From positions 1-64,000 of the forward strand of contig NZ_VMDU01000007.1 of assembly GCF_008271465.1 (NCBI RefSeq): 64,000 bases of DNA, given 5' to 3'. Origin of the DNA: Tabrizicola flagellatus (GTDB taxonomy: Bacteria; Pseudomonadota; Alphaproteobacteria; Rhodobacterales; Rhodobacteraceae). Of the stretch, positions 36,772 through 45,843 are shown in pieces. The notes under the pieces were generated by a model, which was not told where the DNA came from, made no database searches, and saw nothing but the letters and a program-made list of their open reading frames with translations. Numbering within the stretch: the first letter of the stretch is position 1; each line of letters starts with the position of its first letter. The position numbers and the translations under genes were made by a program.

Positions 36772-37614
36772 ATGTCAGGCAGAAGGCCCGGCGCGGGGTT
36801 CCTAAAGACGGCGCTTCTGGTTGCCCTGCTGAGCGGCTGTGCAGGCGGCGGCAGCAATGAACGCCCGCTGGAAAGCTATACCGCGGAAGAGATCTACAAG
36901 AAGGGCGAGCTGGAACTTGCTACCGGCAAGCGCGCGAAGGATTCGCTGATCTACTTCCAGGAGGTGGAGCGGCTTTATCCCTACACGGAATACGCCAAAC
37001 GTGCCTTGATCATGCAGGCCTACACCCATCACAAGGCAAGGCAGTATCCCGAGGCCCGCGACGCGGCGCAGCGCTTCCTCGACTTCTACCCCGGCGACGA
37101 GGATGCGCCCTATGCGCTCTACCTCATGGCGCTGTCCTATTACGACCAGATCGACGACGTGGGCCGCGACCAGGGCGTGACCTTCCAGGCCCTGAAGGGC
37201 ATGCGCGACGTGATCGAGACCTATCCCGACAGCGAATATGCCCGGTCGGCCATGCTGAAGTTCGAACTGGCCTTCGACCAGCTTGCCGCGAAGGAGATGG
37301 AGGTCGGACGCTATTACCTGAAGCGCCGGCACTATGCCGCGGCAATCAACCGCTTCCGCACCGTGGTCGCCGACTTCCAGACCACCTCGCACACGGCCGA
37401 GGCGCTGCACCGGCTGGTCGAGGCCTATCTGGCACTGGGCCTGACTGACGAGGCGCAGACGGCGGCGGCGATCCTGGGGCACAACTACCAGTCCTCGCCG
37501 TTTTACGAGGACAGCTTCCGCCTGCTGAAGGGCAAGGGACTGTCCCCGGAAGCCAAAGGCGAGGGCTGGCTGCGCACGATCTACCGCCAGATGGTGCGCG
37601 GCGAGTGGCTGTAA
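36772..37614 (+). CDS. bamD: BamD, outer-membrane assembly lipoprotein
   Basis: A 280-residue periplasmic lipoprotein of the BAM complex, which inserts beta-barrel proteins. The signal sequence ends in lipobox LLSGC (Cys about 23). Five tetratricopeptide-like repeats follow (AEEIYKKGELELATGKRAKD, then FDQLAAKEMEVGRYYLKRRH typical of BamD, and the last repeat at LVEAYLALGLTDEA). The start MSGRRPG gives a standard lipoprotein signal with AGGCGAAGA ahead. The earlier ATG at 36700 adds 24 residues and is unlikely. Confidence 0.93.
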   Translation: MSGRRPGAGFLKTALLVALLSGCAGGGSNERPLESYTAEEIYKKGELELATGKRAKDSLIYFQEVERLYPYTEYAKRALIMQAYTHHKARQYPEARDAAQRFLDFYPGDEDAPYALYLMALSYYDQIDDVGRDQGVTFQALKGMRDVIETYPDSEYARSAMLKFELAFDQLAAKEMEVGRYYLKRRHYAAAINRFRTVVADFQTTSHTAEALHRLVEAYLALGLTDEAQTAAAILGHNYQSSPFYEDSFRLLKGKGLSPEAKGEGWLRTIYRQMVRGEWL

Positions 37615-37618
37615 GCAT

Positions 37619-37646
37619 GGTGCGCAATGAATGCGCACCCTACGGG
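37619..37646. repeat. REP-like hairpin GGTGCGCA-N5-TGCGCACC between bamD and recN
   Basis: An 8-bp perfect stem with loop ATGAA is followed by CTACGG. It occupies almost all of the short gap and contains two ATG triplets just before the recN start. I recognise this sequence type as a dispersed short element in many bacterial genomes. It could also act as a weak terminator. Confidence 0.6.
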
Positions 37647-37653
37647 CCATCTC

Positions 37654-39306
37654 ATGCTGCGTAGCCTGGACATCCGCGATGTGCTGATCATCGACCGGCT
37701 GAGCCTCGATCTCGGCCCGGGGCTGAACGTGCTGACCGGCGAGACCGGGGCGGGCAAGTCGATTCTCCTCGACGCGCTGGGATTCGTGCTGGGCTGGCGG
37801 GGCCGGGCGGAACTGGTCCGTCAGGGCGCGGCGCAGGGCGAGGTGACGGCGGCCTTCGACCTGCCCCCCGCCCATCCCGCGCGAGAGGTGCTGGAGGAGG
37901 CGGGGATCGAGGCGGAGGACGAGCTGATCCTGCGCCGGGTCAACAGCGCCGACGGGCGCAAGACTGCCTGGGTCAACGACCGCCGCGTCTCGGGCGAGGT
38001 GCTGCGCGACCTGTCGGACCGGCTGGTGGAACTCCACGGCCAGCACGACGACCGGGGCCTCTTGAACCCGCGCGGGCATCGGGCGCTGCTGGATGCCTAT
38101 GCGGGCCTTGATCTGGCGCCCCTGCGTGCCGCCTGGGCGGCGCAGCGCGCGGCAAGGGCCGCCCTGGCCGAGGCCGAGGGCGCGCTGGCGCGGGCGGCGG
38201 CGGAAGAGGAGTTCCTGCGCCATGCGGTGGCGGAACTGGACAGGCTGCGGCCCGAGCCGGGCGAGGATGCGGCGCTGGATGCCCGGCGCCGGCTGATGCA
38301 GGGGGCGGCGCGGATCCGCGAGGACGTGGCCCGCGCCCTGGCCGCGCTGTCGGAAGAGGGCGCCGAGGGCCGGATGCGCGACGCCCTGCGCTGGCTGGAC
38401 GGGGCGGCGGAGAAGGCCGAGGGTCGGCTCGACGCGCCTCTGGAGGCGCTGAACCGCGCGCTCATCGAACTGGGCGAGGCGCAGTCCGGGGTGGAGCGCG
38501 CGCTGGAGGCGCTGGATTTCGATCCCGGCGAGCTGGAGCGGGTCGAGGAGCGGCTGTTCGCGATCCGGGCGCTGGCGCGCAAGCATGGGGTGCTGCCGGA
38601 CGATCTGGGCGGGTTCGCGGACGGCCTGCGGGCGCGGCTGGCGGCGATCGACGCCGGCGCGGCCGGGCTTGCCAGGCTTGGCAAGGCGGTGGACGAGGCC
38701 GAGGCGGCCTATGCCGCCGAGGCGGCGCGGGTGACGGCGGCGCGGCGCGCGGCGGCGGCGCGGCTCGATGCCGCGATGGCGGCGGAACTCGCGCCCCTGA
38801 AGATGGAACGTGCGGTCTTTGCAACCGAGATCGCGGCGGGCGAGCCGGGCCCCGAGGGCGTGGACGCCGTGACCTTTACCGTCGCCACCAACCCCGGTGC
38901 GCCGGCGGGGCCCTTGAACCGGATCGCCTCGGGCGGTGAACTCAGCCGGTTCCTGCTGGCGCTGAAGGTCTGCCTGACCGGCGACACTCCGGGCGTCACG
39001 CTGATCTTCGACGAGATCGACCGGGGTGTGGGCGGGGCCACGGCGGATGCAGTCGGCCGGCGGCTGAAGGCGCTGGCGGCGGGCGCGCAGGTGCTGGTGG
39101 TGACCCATTCCCCGCAGGTCGCGGCCTTCGGCACGCGGCACTGGCGGGTGGAAAAGCGGGTGGCGGGGGATCAGACCCTGTCCACCGTCAGCGGCCTGGG
39201 CGAGGCGGAGCGGGTCGAGGAAATCGCCCGGATGCTGGCCGGCGACACGGTGACCGAGGCCGCGCGGGCGGCGGCACGGGCCTTGCTTGCCGGACAGGCA
39301 GCCTGA
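37654..39306 (+). CDS. recN: RecN, SMC-like DNA repair ATPase
   Basis: A 550-residue double-strand-break repair protein. Walker A is GETGAGKSILLDAL (about residue 29), followed by the RecN-typical LVELHGQHDDRGLLNP (about 128). Two coiled-coil arms (about 150-360) follow, then signature IASGGELSRFLLALK (about 425) and Walker B VTLIFDEIDRGVGG (about 450). The start MLRSLDIRDVLIID matches family N-termini; ATG 37627 lies inside the preceding hairpin and is unlikely. Confidence 0.95.
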   Translation: MLRSLDIRDVLIIDRLSLDLGPGLNVLTGETGAGKSILLDALGFVLGWRGRAELVRQGAAQGEVTAAFDLPPAHPAREVLEEAGIEAEDELILRRVNSADGRKTAWVNDRRVSGEVLRDLSDRLVELHGQHDDRGLLNPRGHRALLDAYAGLDLAPLRAAWAAQRAARAALAEAEGALARAAAEEEFLRHAVAELDRLRPEPGEDAALDARRRLMQGAARIREDVARALAALSEEGAEGRMRDALRWLDGAAEKAEGRLDAPLEALNRALIELGEAQSGVERALEALDFDPGELERVEERLFAIRALARKHGVLPDDLGGFADGLRARLAAIDAGAAGLARLGKAVDEAEAAYAAEAARVTAARRAAAARLDAAMAAELAPLKMERAVFATEIAAGEPGPEGVDAVTFTVATNPGAPAGPLNRIASGGELSRFLLALKVCLTGDTPGVTLIFDEIDRGVGGATADAVGRRLKALAAGAQVLVVTHSPQVAAFGTRHWRVEKRVAGDQTLSTVSGLGEAERVEEIARMLAGDTVTEAARAAARALLAGQAA

Positions 39307-39426
39307 CGCGAGATACGGCAGTTTTGTAACGGCCTATGCGGCAGGTGCATGGCGGAATTGCCGCCCTGACGCTACAATGCTGCGCTGCGGCGTCCTATCT
39401 TCGGCACAAGAAGAAAGGGCAGCACC

Positions 39427-39588
39427 ATGATCAACCTGTTGAAATCCCTGTTTCCGGCCCAGGCCCCCGGCGCGCTGACCGCGCGCGAGCTCGCCTATCT
39501 GGAAGGCGCGGTCTCGCGGATCGACCTGGAACGCCGCGAGCGCGAAATCGACCGCGGCCTGTTCCGCCAGCCGCATCCCTATTTCTGA
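39427..39588 (+). CDS. Small DUF3563-like protein, 53 residues
   Basis: A 53-residue hydrophilic protein starting MINLLKSLFPAQAPG, with a central amphipathic helix (ARELAYLEGAVSRIDLERRE) and ending RQPHPYF. AAAGGG lies before the ATG. The spacing of acidic and basic residues (AYLEGAVSRIDLERREREID) recalls DUF3563/YjiS-like small proteins, but this is weak. It ends 3 bases before the convergent FAD-oxidase gene. Function unknown. Confidence 0.65.
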   Translation: MINLLKSLFPAQAPGALTARELAYLEGAVSRIDLERREREIDRGLFRQPHPYF

Positions 39589-39591
39589 GCC

Positions 39592-40962
39592 TCACCCCGG
39601 CACCAGCTTGCCGGGGTTCATCAGCCCCAGGGGATCGAGGGCGCGTTTCACATCGCCCATGATCCCCCAGCCTTCTCCGTGTTCGGCCGCCATCAGGGGC
39701 CGTTTGCCGAATCCCACCCCGTGTTCCCCGGTGATCGTGCCCCCGAGCCGCAGCGCCCGGTCGGCCATCCGCTGCGCGAGCGCCTTGGCGGTGGCGATTT
39801 CGGCCTCGGACCCCGGATCGACCATCAGGATCGCGTGGAAATTGCCGTCGCCGACATGGCCGAGGATCGGCCCCGGGATGCCCGAGGCGGCGATGTCGGC
39901 GCGGGTCTCCTCTACCGCCTCGGCCAGCCGCGAGATCGGCACGCAAAGATCGGTCACCACCGCCCGTGCCCCCGGCCGCGACGCGAGGATCGCCCGATAG
40001 GCCGCATGCCGCGCGGCCCAGAGGCGGCTGCGGTCCTCGGCCCGCTCGGCCCAGTCGAGGCCCGCCGCGCCGAACCCGGCGGCGAGGTCGCGGAAGCGGC
40101 TGACGTCCTCGGCCAGGCCCTGCGGGTGGCCGTGGAATTCGACCAGCAGCTGCGGGGCAGGGGGCAGGGAGAGCGCCGAATAGGCGTTGCAGGCGGCGAC
40201 GGTGTCGGTGTCGAGAAACTCGATCCGTGCCGGGGCAAGGCCCATCTGCATCGTGGCCATCACGCAATCTACCGCCGCGCCGACCGAGGGGAAGGCGGCC
40301 ACAGCGGTCATCACCGCCTCGGGCTGGCCGTGGAGGCGCAGGGTCAGCTCGGTGATCAGGCCGAGCGTGCCCTCGGAGCCGACGAAGAGCGCGGTCAGGT
40401 CGTAGCCGGCGGCGGATTTCGGGGCGGCGGTGCCGGTGCGGATTACCCGCCCGTCGGCCAGCACCACCTCAAGCCCCCGCACATTGTCGCGCATCGTGCC
40501 ATAGCGCACCGCGGTCGTCCCGGAGGCGCGGGTCGCGGCCATGCCGCCCAGCGAGGCATTGGCGCCGGGATCGACCGGGAACATCAGGCCGGTGGTGCGC
40601 AGTTCGCGGTTCAGCGCCTCGCGCGAAAGGCCGGGCTGGACGCGGACCAGCCGGTCCTCGGCCCGGACCTCGACAACGGCGGCCATCTCGCGGAAGTCCA
40701 CCACCACCCCGCCTGCGACAGCCAGCGCGTGGCCTTCCAGCGAGGTGCCCGCGCCCCAGCCGATCAAGGGCAGGCGATGCGCCGTGGCCCAGCGGGCCAG
40801 CGCCGAGACTTCTTCGGTTGTGCGGGGAAAGACCACGGCGTCAGGGCGTCCGGCAGAGACGAGGCTTTCGCTTTGCGCATGTTCGGCAAGGACGGCCTCG
40901 GCAACCGAGGCCCGGTCGGCGAAGATCGCGCGCAGGGCAGAGAGGGGGGCGGCATCCAGCAT
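39592..40962 (-). CDS. FAD-binding oxidase of the GlcD/D-lactate dehydrogenase family
   Basis: A 456-residue flavoprotein that oxidises a 2-hydroxy acid (D-lactate or glycolate are the usual substrates) to the keto acid and passes electrons to quinone or cytochrome c. The FAD-binding PCMH domain shows [17 protein letters not shown] (about 63) and [19 protein letters not shown] (about 132). The C-terminal cap has [16 protein letters not shown] (about 365) and [17 protein letters not shown] (about 405). Exact substrate not assignable. It stands alone; a -10 hexamer sits 6 bases before the ATG with no ribosome site, so the message may be leaderless. Confidence 0.9.
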   Translation of the reverse strand: MLDAAPLSALRAIFADRASVAEAVLAEHAQSESLVSAGRPDAVVFPRTTEEVSALARWATAHRLPLIGWGAGTSLEGHALAVAGGVVVDFREMAAVVEVRAEDRLVRVQPGLSREALNRELRTTGLMFPVDPGANASLGGMAATRASGTTAVRYGTMRDNVRGLEVVLADGRVIRTGTAAPKSAAGYDLTALFVGSEGTLGLITELTLRLHGQPEAVMTAVAAFPSVGAAVDCVMATMQMGLAPARIEFLDTDTVAACNAYSALSLPPAPQLLVEFHGHPQGLAEDVSRFRDLAAGFGAAGLDWAERAEDRSRLWAARHAAYRAILASRPGARAVVTDLCVPISRLAEAVEETRADIAASGIPGPILGHVGDGNFHAILMVDPGSEAEIATAKALAQRMADRALRLGGTITGEHGVGFGKRPLMAAEHGEGWGIMGDVKRALDPLGLMNPGKLVPG

Positions 40963-40968
40963 GTCGCA

Positions 40969-40996
40969 AGCCTAGCGCCTGCGGTGCGGGGTGCAA
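40969..40996 (-). promoter_or_regulatory. Promoter positioned for leaderless expression of the FAD oxidase
   Basis: On the minus strand TTGCAC and TAGGCT are separated by 16 bases, and the -10 ends 6 bases before the ATG. Confidence 0.5.
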
Positions 40997-41058
40997 GCTC
41001 TGGCCCTTTGCGGCGACCTGCGCTATCAGGCGGCCAGTCCGAACAGGGAGTCGCCCCG

Positions 41059-41727
41059 ATGAAAGCCGCCGTCGTCACCTTCCCCGGGTCGAACTGCGAC
41101 CGCGATCTGGCCGTGGCCTTCGAAGGCGCGGGGTTCGAGGTGGCGCGGGTCTGGCACAAGGACAGCGAATTGCCGGCCGGCGTCGATGTGGTGGGGGTGC
41201 CGGGGGGGTTCAGCTTTGGCGACTATCTGCGCTGCGGCGCGATCGCGGCGCAGTCGCCGATCAGCGGGGCGATCCGCGCCCATGCCGCGCGTGGCGGCTA
41301 TGTGCTGGGCATCTGCAACGGGTTCCAGGTCATCACCGAGATGGGCCTGCTGCCCGGCGTGCTGATGCGCAACGCGACGCTGAAATTCGTCTGCCGCACG
41401 GTGACGCTGCGGGTCGGGACGGTGCAGTCCGACTTCACCAGCGCCTACACGAAGGGGCAGGAGCTCCGCATCCCCGTCGCGCATCACGACGGCAACTACA
41501 CCATCGACGCCGAAGGTCTGGCGCGGCTGAAGGGCGAGGATCGCATCGCCTTTACCTACGCCGAGAACCCCAACGGCAGCATGGCCGACATCGCGGGCGT
41601 CCTGTCGGAGAACCGCCGCGTGCTGGGGATGATGCCACATCCCGAACGCGCGACCGAGGCCGCGCTGGGCAGCGCGGACGGCAAGGGGCTGTTCGCCTCG
41701 CTGATGCGCGGGATGGCGCTGGCCTGA
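41059..41727 (+). CDS. purQ: PurQ, glutaminase subunit of FGAM synthase
   Basis: A 222-residue class I glutamine amidotransferase supplying ammonia to PurL in purine synthesis. The catalytic Cys is in [12 protein letters not shown] (about residue 86), and His/Glu are in MMPHPERA (about 197). CAGGGAG precedes the ATG. The partner subunit gene purS is 13 kb away on the other strand, and purL is not in the window. Here purQ is followed by the dctB-like gene. Confidence 0.95.
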   Translation: MKAAVVTFPGSNCDRDLAVAFEGAGFEVARVWHKDSELPAGVDVVGVPGGFSFGDYLRCGAIAAQSPISGAIRAHAARGGYVLGICNGFQVITEMGLLPGVLMRNATLKFVCRTVTLRVGTVQSDFTSAYTKGQELRIPVAHHDGNYTIDAEGLARLKGEDRIAFTYAENPNGSMADIAGVLSENRRVLGMMPHPERATEAALGSADGKGLFASLMRGMALA

Positions 41728-41738
41728 GCCCCTTCGGC

Positions 41739-41767
41739 TTGAGACCACCCCGGACGGGGCCTACTCT
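41739..41767 (+). promoter_or_regulatory. Promoter positioned for leaderless expression of the dctB-like gene
   Basis: TTGAGA and TACTCT are separated by 17 bases, and the predicted start falls on the ATG at 41774. No ribosome site is visible. Confidence 0.5.
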
Positions 41768-41773
41768 GTCCCA

Positions 41774-43534
41774 ATGACTGCAACCGATACCAGCACGATC
41801 GCACCCAGCGCGCCGGGCCTGCCTTGGCGCGCAAAGCTGGCCGTGGCCTTCCTGGTCATGCTGGCTATCGTGGTGGTGCTGGTGTCGAACCGGCTGTTGA
41901 CCGACCGCTACACCGCCGACACCCGCAGCCGGGCCGAGGTGCGGCTGGCGCTGTATACCGGGAACCTGATGGCGGAATTGCAGCGGACCTCGGTCGTGCC
42001 GCTTCTCTTGTCGAACGACCCCGACCTGATCTCGGCGCTGAAGGCGGGCAACTTCTCGGGCACGTCGGCCAAGCTGATCGCGCTGCAGACGGAACTCGGG
42101 GTGGCCTCGATCCGGCTGGTCGATGCCTCGGGCCGGGTCGTCGGCGCGACGAACCGGAACGTCCTGGGCACCAACCACCGCAACGCGGCCTATTTCGTGA
42201 CGGCGCAGCGCATCAAGGACACGATCTTCACCCCGGTCAAGCGCGACGCGGGCGGTTTCGACTTTCTGTATTCGAGGGCGATCACCGCCGATTCGCGCGT
42301 CTTGGGTGTCATCATCGTATCCGTCGATCTGATGAAATACGAACGCGCCTGGGCGGGCCTGCAGGACGCGGTGATGGTCACCGACAGCGAGGGCACGGTG
42401 ATGCTCTCGACCGAGCCGCGCTGGCGTGGCCTGCCCATGTCCGAGGCGCTGGCGCTGCGCGATCCGCCCTCGGCCATCGCGCGGGCGCTGCGGGCCACGG
42501 CGGAATGGGCGCAGGAGCCGCCCGACGCCTATGTCCGCGGCGAGGCGGTGATGCGGACCGAGGCGCGGGTGCCGTTCCGCGGCTGGAAGATCGCCACCTT
42601 CACCGCCTATGGATCGGTGCGCGAGCAGGTGAACGGGATCCTGGCGCTGGAGATCATGGGGTTTGCGATCCTGATGGCCTTCACCTTCTACCTCCTGTCG
42701 CGGCGGGCCTGGTCGCGGTCGCTGTCCTATCAGCGGGAATCGGCGGAACTGCGGCTTCTGAATGCGCGGCTGCAACGGGCCATCGCGGAACGCGAGAAGG
42801 TGAAGAAGGACCTGGAGGTCGCCGAGCTGACACTGGCGCAGTCCTCGAAACTGGCCGCGCTCGGCGAGATGTCGGCCGCGGTCAGCCACGAGCTGAACCA
42901 GCCGCTCGCGGCGATGAAGACCTACCTCGCCGGCGCACGGCTGCTGTTGCAGCGCAAGCGGGTGGAAGAGGCCTTGTCCAGCTTTCAGCGGGTCGATGAC
43001 CTGATCGAGCGGATGGGCGCGATCACGCGGCAGCTGAAGTCTTACGCGAGGAAGGGCGGCGAAGCCTTTGAGGAGGTTGATCTTCGCGCCTGTGTCTCTT
43101 CGGCACTGGCGATGATGGAACCGCAGCTGAAGGCGCGCGTCGTCAAGATCAGCCGGGGCCTGCCACGTCAGCCGGTGATGGTGATGGCCGACCGGCTGCG
43201 GCTGGAGCAGGTCATCATCAATCTCTTGCGCAACGCGCTGGATGCCACCAAGGACATCAAGGATCCGCATATCGAGATCATGTTGTCGGCGGGGGAAACC
43301 GCGACGCTGACGGTGCGCGACAACGGGCACGGGATCGCCGATCTCGAGAACCTCTTCGAGCCGTTCTACACGACGAAGAAGCCGGGCGAGGGCGTGGGCC
43401 TTGGCCTGGCGATCTCCAGCGGCATCGTGACCGATCTGGGCGGGCGTCTGACCGCGCGCAACGGCGACGGCGGCGGCGCGGTGTTCGAGATGCAATTGCC
43501 GATCCTCGGCAACAGACAGGAAGCAGCAGAATGA
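41774..43534 (+). CDS. dctB: DctB-like sensor histidine kinase
   Basis: A 586-residue membrane kinase that would sense C4-dicarboxylates or related organic acids. Two membrane helices (about 22-40 and 290-310) flank a periplasmic double-Cache domain. A coiled coil (about 315-360) leads to HisKA with the phospho-His in SHELNQPLAAM (about 375), then HATPase boxes N (IINLLRNALDA), G1 (DNGHGI) and G2 (GVGLGLAISSGIV). Full length for DctB. It lies 10 bases before the regulator gene. No dicarboxylate transporter is nearby, so the ligand is inferred from family only. Confidence 0.9.
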   Translation: MTATDTSTIAPSAPGLPWRAKLAVAFLVMLAIVVVLVSNRLLTDRYTADTRSRAEVRLALYTGNLMAELQRTSVVPLLLSNDPDLISALKAGNFSGTSAKLIALQTELGVASIRLVDASGRVVGATNRNVLGTNHRNAAYFVTAQRIKDTIFTPVKRDAGGFDFLYSRAITADSRVLGVIIVSVDLMKYERAWAGLQDAVMVTDSEGTVMLSTEPRWRGLPMSEALALRDPPSAIARALRATAEWAQEPPDAYVRGEAVMRTEARVPFRGWKIATFTAYGSVREQVNGILALEIMGFAILMAFTFYLLSRRAWSRSLSYQRESAELRLLNARLQRAIAEREKVKKDLEVAELTLAQSSKLAALGEMSAAVSHELNQPLAAMKTYLAGARLLLQRKRVEEALSSFQRVDDLIERMGAITRQLKSYARKGGEAFEEVDLRACVSSALAMMEPQLKARVVKISRGLPRQPVMVMADRLRLEQVIINLLRNALDATKDIKDPHIEIMLSAGETATLTVRDNGHGIADLENLFEPFYTTKKPGEGVGLGLAISSGIVTDLGGRLTARNGDGGGAVFEMQLPILGNRQEAAE

Positions 43535-43544
43535 AGAGGTCCCA

Positions 43545-44873
43545 ATGGCCCGCGCAATGAAGGTGGCGATCGTCGATGACGAGGCGGACATGCGGCAGTC
43601 GATCAGCCAGTGGCTGGCGCTGTCGGGGTTCGACACGGAAACCTACGCCAGCGCCGAGGACGCGCTGAAGGCGATCGGCCCGGATTTCCAGGGCGTCGTG
43701 GTCAGCGACATCAAGATGCCGGGAATGGACGGCATGGCCTTCCTCAAGCGGCTGATGGGCCAGGATTCGGGCCTGCCGGTCATCATGATCACCGGCCATG
43801 GCGATGTGCCGATGGCGGTCGAGGCGATGCGGGTGGGCGCCTTCGACTTCCTGGAAAAGCCGTTCAACCCCGACCGGATGACCGAGCTTGCCAAGAAGGC
43901 GACCCAGGCGCGGCGCATGACGCTGGACAACCGCGCGCTGCGCAAGGAACTCGCCGACGGCTCGACCATCATGAAGAAGCTGATCGGGTCCAGCCCGGCG
44001 ATGGAGCGGCTGCGCGAGGATATCCTCGACCTGGGCCAGGCCGACAGCCACGTCCTGATCGACGGCGAGACGGGGACGGGCAAGACCCTTGTCGCCCACG
44101 CGCTGCATGCGGTGGGGCCGCGGGCCTCGAAGAAGTTCCTCTCGATCTCCTGCGCGGCCTGGTCCGAGGACAAGCTGGCGGCGCGACTCTTCGGTCCGGG
44201 CGAGGACGGGGCGCTGCCACTGGTCGAGGAGGCGCGGGGCGGGACGCTGTTGCTGGAGGACATCGAGGCGATGCCGAGCGCCCTGCAAGCGCGGCTTCTG
44301 ACCTTCATCAACGATCAGGGCACCCCGCCCGAGACGCGGATCATCGCGATCTGCAACAGCCACGCCCCCGACACCACGCTGGAGCAATCGCTGCGGCCGG
44401 ACCTGTTCTACCGGCTGGGGGCGATGACGATCCTCCTGCCGCCCCTGCGGACGCGGGGCGAGGACATCCTGCAACTGTTCACCCGCCTCAGCGAGCAGTT
44501 CGCCGAGGAATACGGCTGCGAGGCGCCGCAGGTGACGGCACAGGAGGCGGCGCAGCTGCTGCAGGCGCCCTGGCCGGGGAACGTGCGGCAGCTCGTGAAC
44601 ATCGCCGAGCGGGCGGTGTTGCAGAACCGGCGGGGATCGGGGTCGATCGCAAGCCTGCTGATGGCCGAGAACGAGGCCTCGGGGCCGGCACTGACCACGG
44701 AAGGCAAGCCCCTGAAGGACTATGTGGAAGCCTTCGAGCGGATGCTGATCGACAACACGATGCGGCGGCACAAGGGGTCGATCGTGGCGGTGATGGAAGA
44801 GCTTTGCCTGCCACGCCGGACCCTGAACGAGAAGATGGCGAAATACGGCCTGAGCCGGGCGGATTACGTCTGA
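43545..44873 (+). CDS. dctD: DctD-like NtrC-family response regulator lacking the GAFTGA loop
   Basis: A 442-residue regulator. Receiver: IVDDEADM with phospho-Asp in VVVSDIKMPGMDG (about 53). The central AAA+ domain has Walker A GETGTGKTL (about 174), but where GAFTGA is expected it reads RLFGPGEDGALPLVEE (about 210). Walker B is LLLEDI rather than LFLDEI. The C-terminal Fis-like helix-turn-helix is present (RRHKGSIVAVMEELCLPRRT). Without GAFTGA it should not activate sigma-54 holoenzyme. Like the NtrC of Rhodobacter capsulatus, it may act with sigma-70. Frame intact, so the changes look real. Confidence 0.9.
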   Translation: MARAMKVAIVDDEADMRQSISQWLALSGFDTETYASAEDALKAIGPDFQGVVVSDIKMPGMDGMAFLKRLMGQDSGLPVIMITGHGDVPMAVEAMRVGAFDFLEKPFNPDRMTELAKKATQARRMTLDNRALRKELADGSTIMKKLIGSSPAMERLREDILDLGQADSHVLIDGETGTGKTLVAHALHAVGPRASKKFLSISCAAWSEDKLAARLFGPGEDGALPLVEEARGGTLLLEDIEAMPSALQARLLTFINDQGTPPETRIIAICNSHAPDTTLEQSLRPDLFYRLGAMTILLPPLRTRGEDILQLFTRLSEQFAEEYGCEAPQVTAQEAAQLLQAPWPGNVRQLVNIAERAVLQNRRGSGSIASLLMAENEASGPALTTEGKPLKDYVEAFERMLIDNTMRRHKGSIVAVMEELCLPRRTLNEKMAKYGLSRADYV

Positions 44874-44875
44874 CG

Positions 44876-45841
44876 ATGACCTCCGACACAGTGAAGGTCG
44901 GCCTGCCCATCGTGGTCTGGGCAAGCGACTTCGACGAAAACAGTGGCGGCTCGATCGTGTTGCACACGCTGGCCCATCGCCTGCGCGAGGCAGGGCAGGA
45001 GGCGTTCCTGTGGAATGAAAGGGCCGAGACATTTGCCGAGCGACGGCGAAAGCTTGGCAAGCTGGGTTTCGCGCTTCAGCAGGCAAACCGTCGGCGCCTG
45101 GCACGGCGGCGCGGGACCGCTCCCTTGCCCTACGCCGACAAGGTCGTCTGTCATCCGAGCATGCCAGTGCCCACCTGGAAACGGAGCAGGGGCGATGGAT
45201 GCATCGCGCTCTATCCCGAGATCATCGACGGCAATCCGCTCGGCGCGCCGCATGTGGTCAGGTGGCTGCTGCACCGTCCGGGGTTTCACGATGCGAAGGC
45301 GAGGTTCGGACCGGACGAGCTGACCTTCCATTATCAGGAGGCCTTTGCCGAGGGCCTGCCCGGATTCTCGCCCGACAATCTGCTGCAGGTCAGGTGGCTG
45401 CGCACCGACATCTATCGGAACGAGGGGCTGCCAGGCCGCAGCGGCCGGTGCCGGATGGTGCGCAAGGGAAGCGCGACCTTCCGCCCCGAGATGGCGAAGG
45501 ATGACGCGGCTCCGCTGCTTGACAACATGTCGCACACGGAGATCGCGGCGATCTTCAACCGCTGCGAGTATTTCTACTGCCATGATCCTCATACGATGTA
45601 CCTGTATTATGCGGCGCTGTGCGGGTGCATCCCGGTCGTCGTGCCGCAGCCCGGGCTCGATGCGGCAAGCTGGCGGGCGGGTTTCGAACTGAAGCGGGGG
45701 GTCGCCTATGGCGAGGCGGAAATTCCCTTTGCGATCGAGACGAGGAAGGGCCTGCTTCAGGACATGGAGGATGCCAGACAGCGCGAGGCGGCGATGGTCG
45801 GCCGTTTCCTGTCGGTCGTGAAGGAAAGGTTCGGGGGCTGA
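44876..45841 (+). CDS. Glycosyltransferase-like protein of unknown family
   Basis: A 321-residue soluble protein. VVWASDFDENSGGSIVLHTLAHRLREAG at the start resembles the N-terminal Rossmann half of GT-B enzymes, and CEYFYCHDPHTMYLYYAALCGCIPVVVPQPG (about 222) resembles the donor-binding half, where an acidic/His patch precedes a Gly-rich loop. No firm family assignment. It starts 2 bases after the regulator stop and ends 2 bases before the acetyltransferase, so it forms a unit with that gene. Likely task: transferring a sugar in surface polysaccharide or glycan synthesis. Confidence 0.68.
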   Translation: MTSDTVKVGLPIVVWASDFDENSGGSIVLHTLAHRLREAGQEAFLWNERAETFAERRRKLGKLGFALQQANRRRLARRRGTAPLPYADKVVCHPSMPVPTWKRSRGDGCIALYPEIIDGNPLGAPHVVRWLLHRPGFHDAKARFGPDELTFHYQEAFAEGLPGFSPDNLLQVRWLRTDIYRNEGLPGRSGRCRMVRKGSATFRPEMAKDDAAPLLDNMSHTEIAAIFNRCEYFYCHDPHTMYLYYAALCGCIPVVVPQPGLDAASWRAGFELKRGVAYGEAEIPFAIETRKGLLQDMEDARQREAAMVGRFLSVVKERFGG

Positions 45842-45843
45842 CG

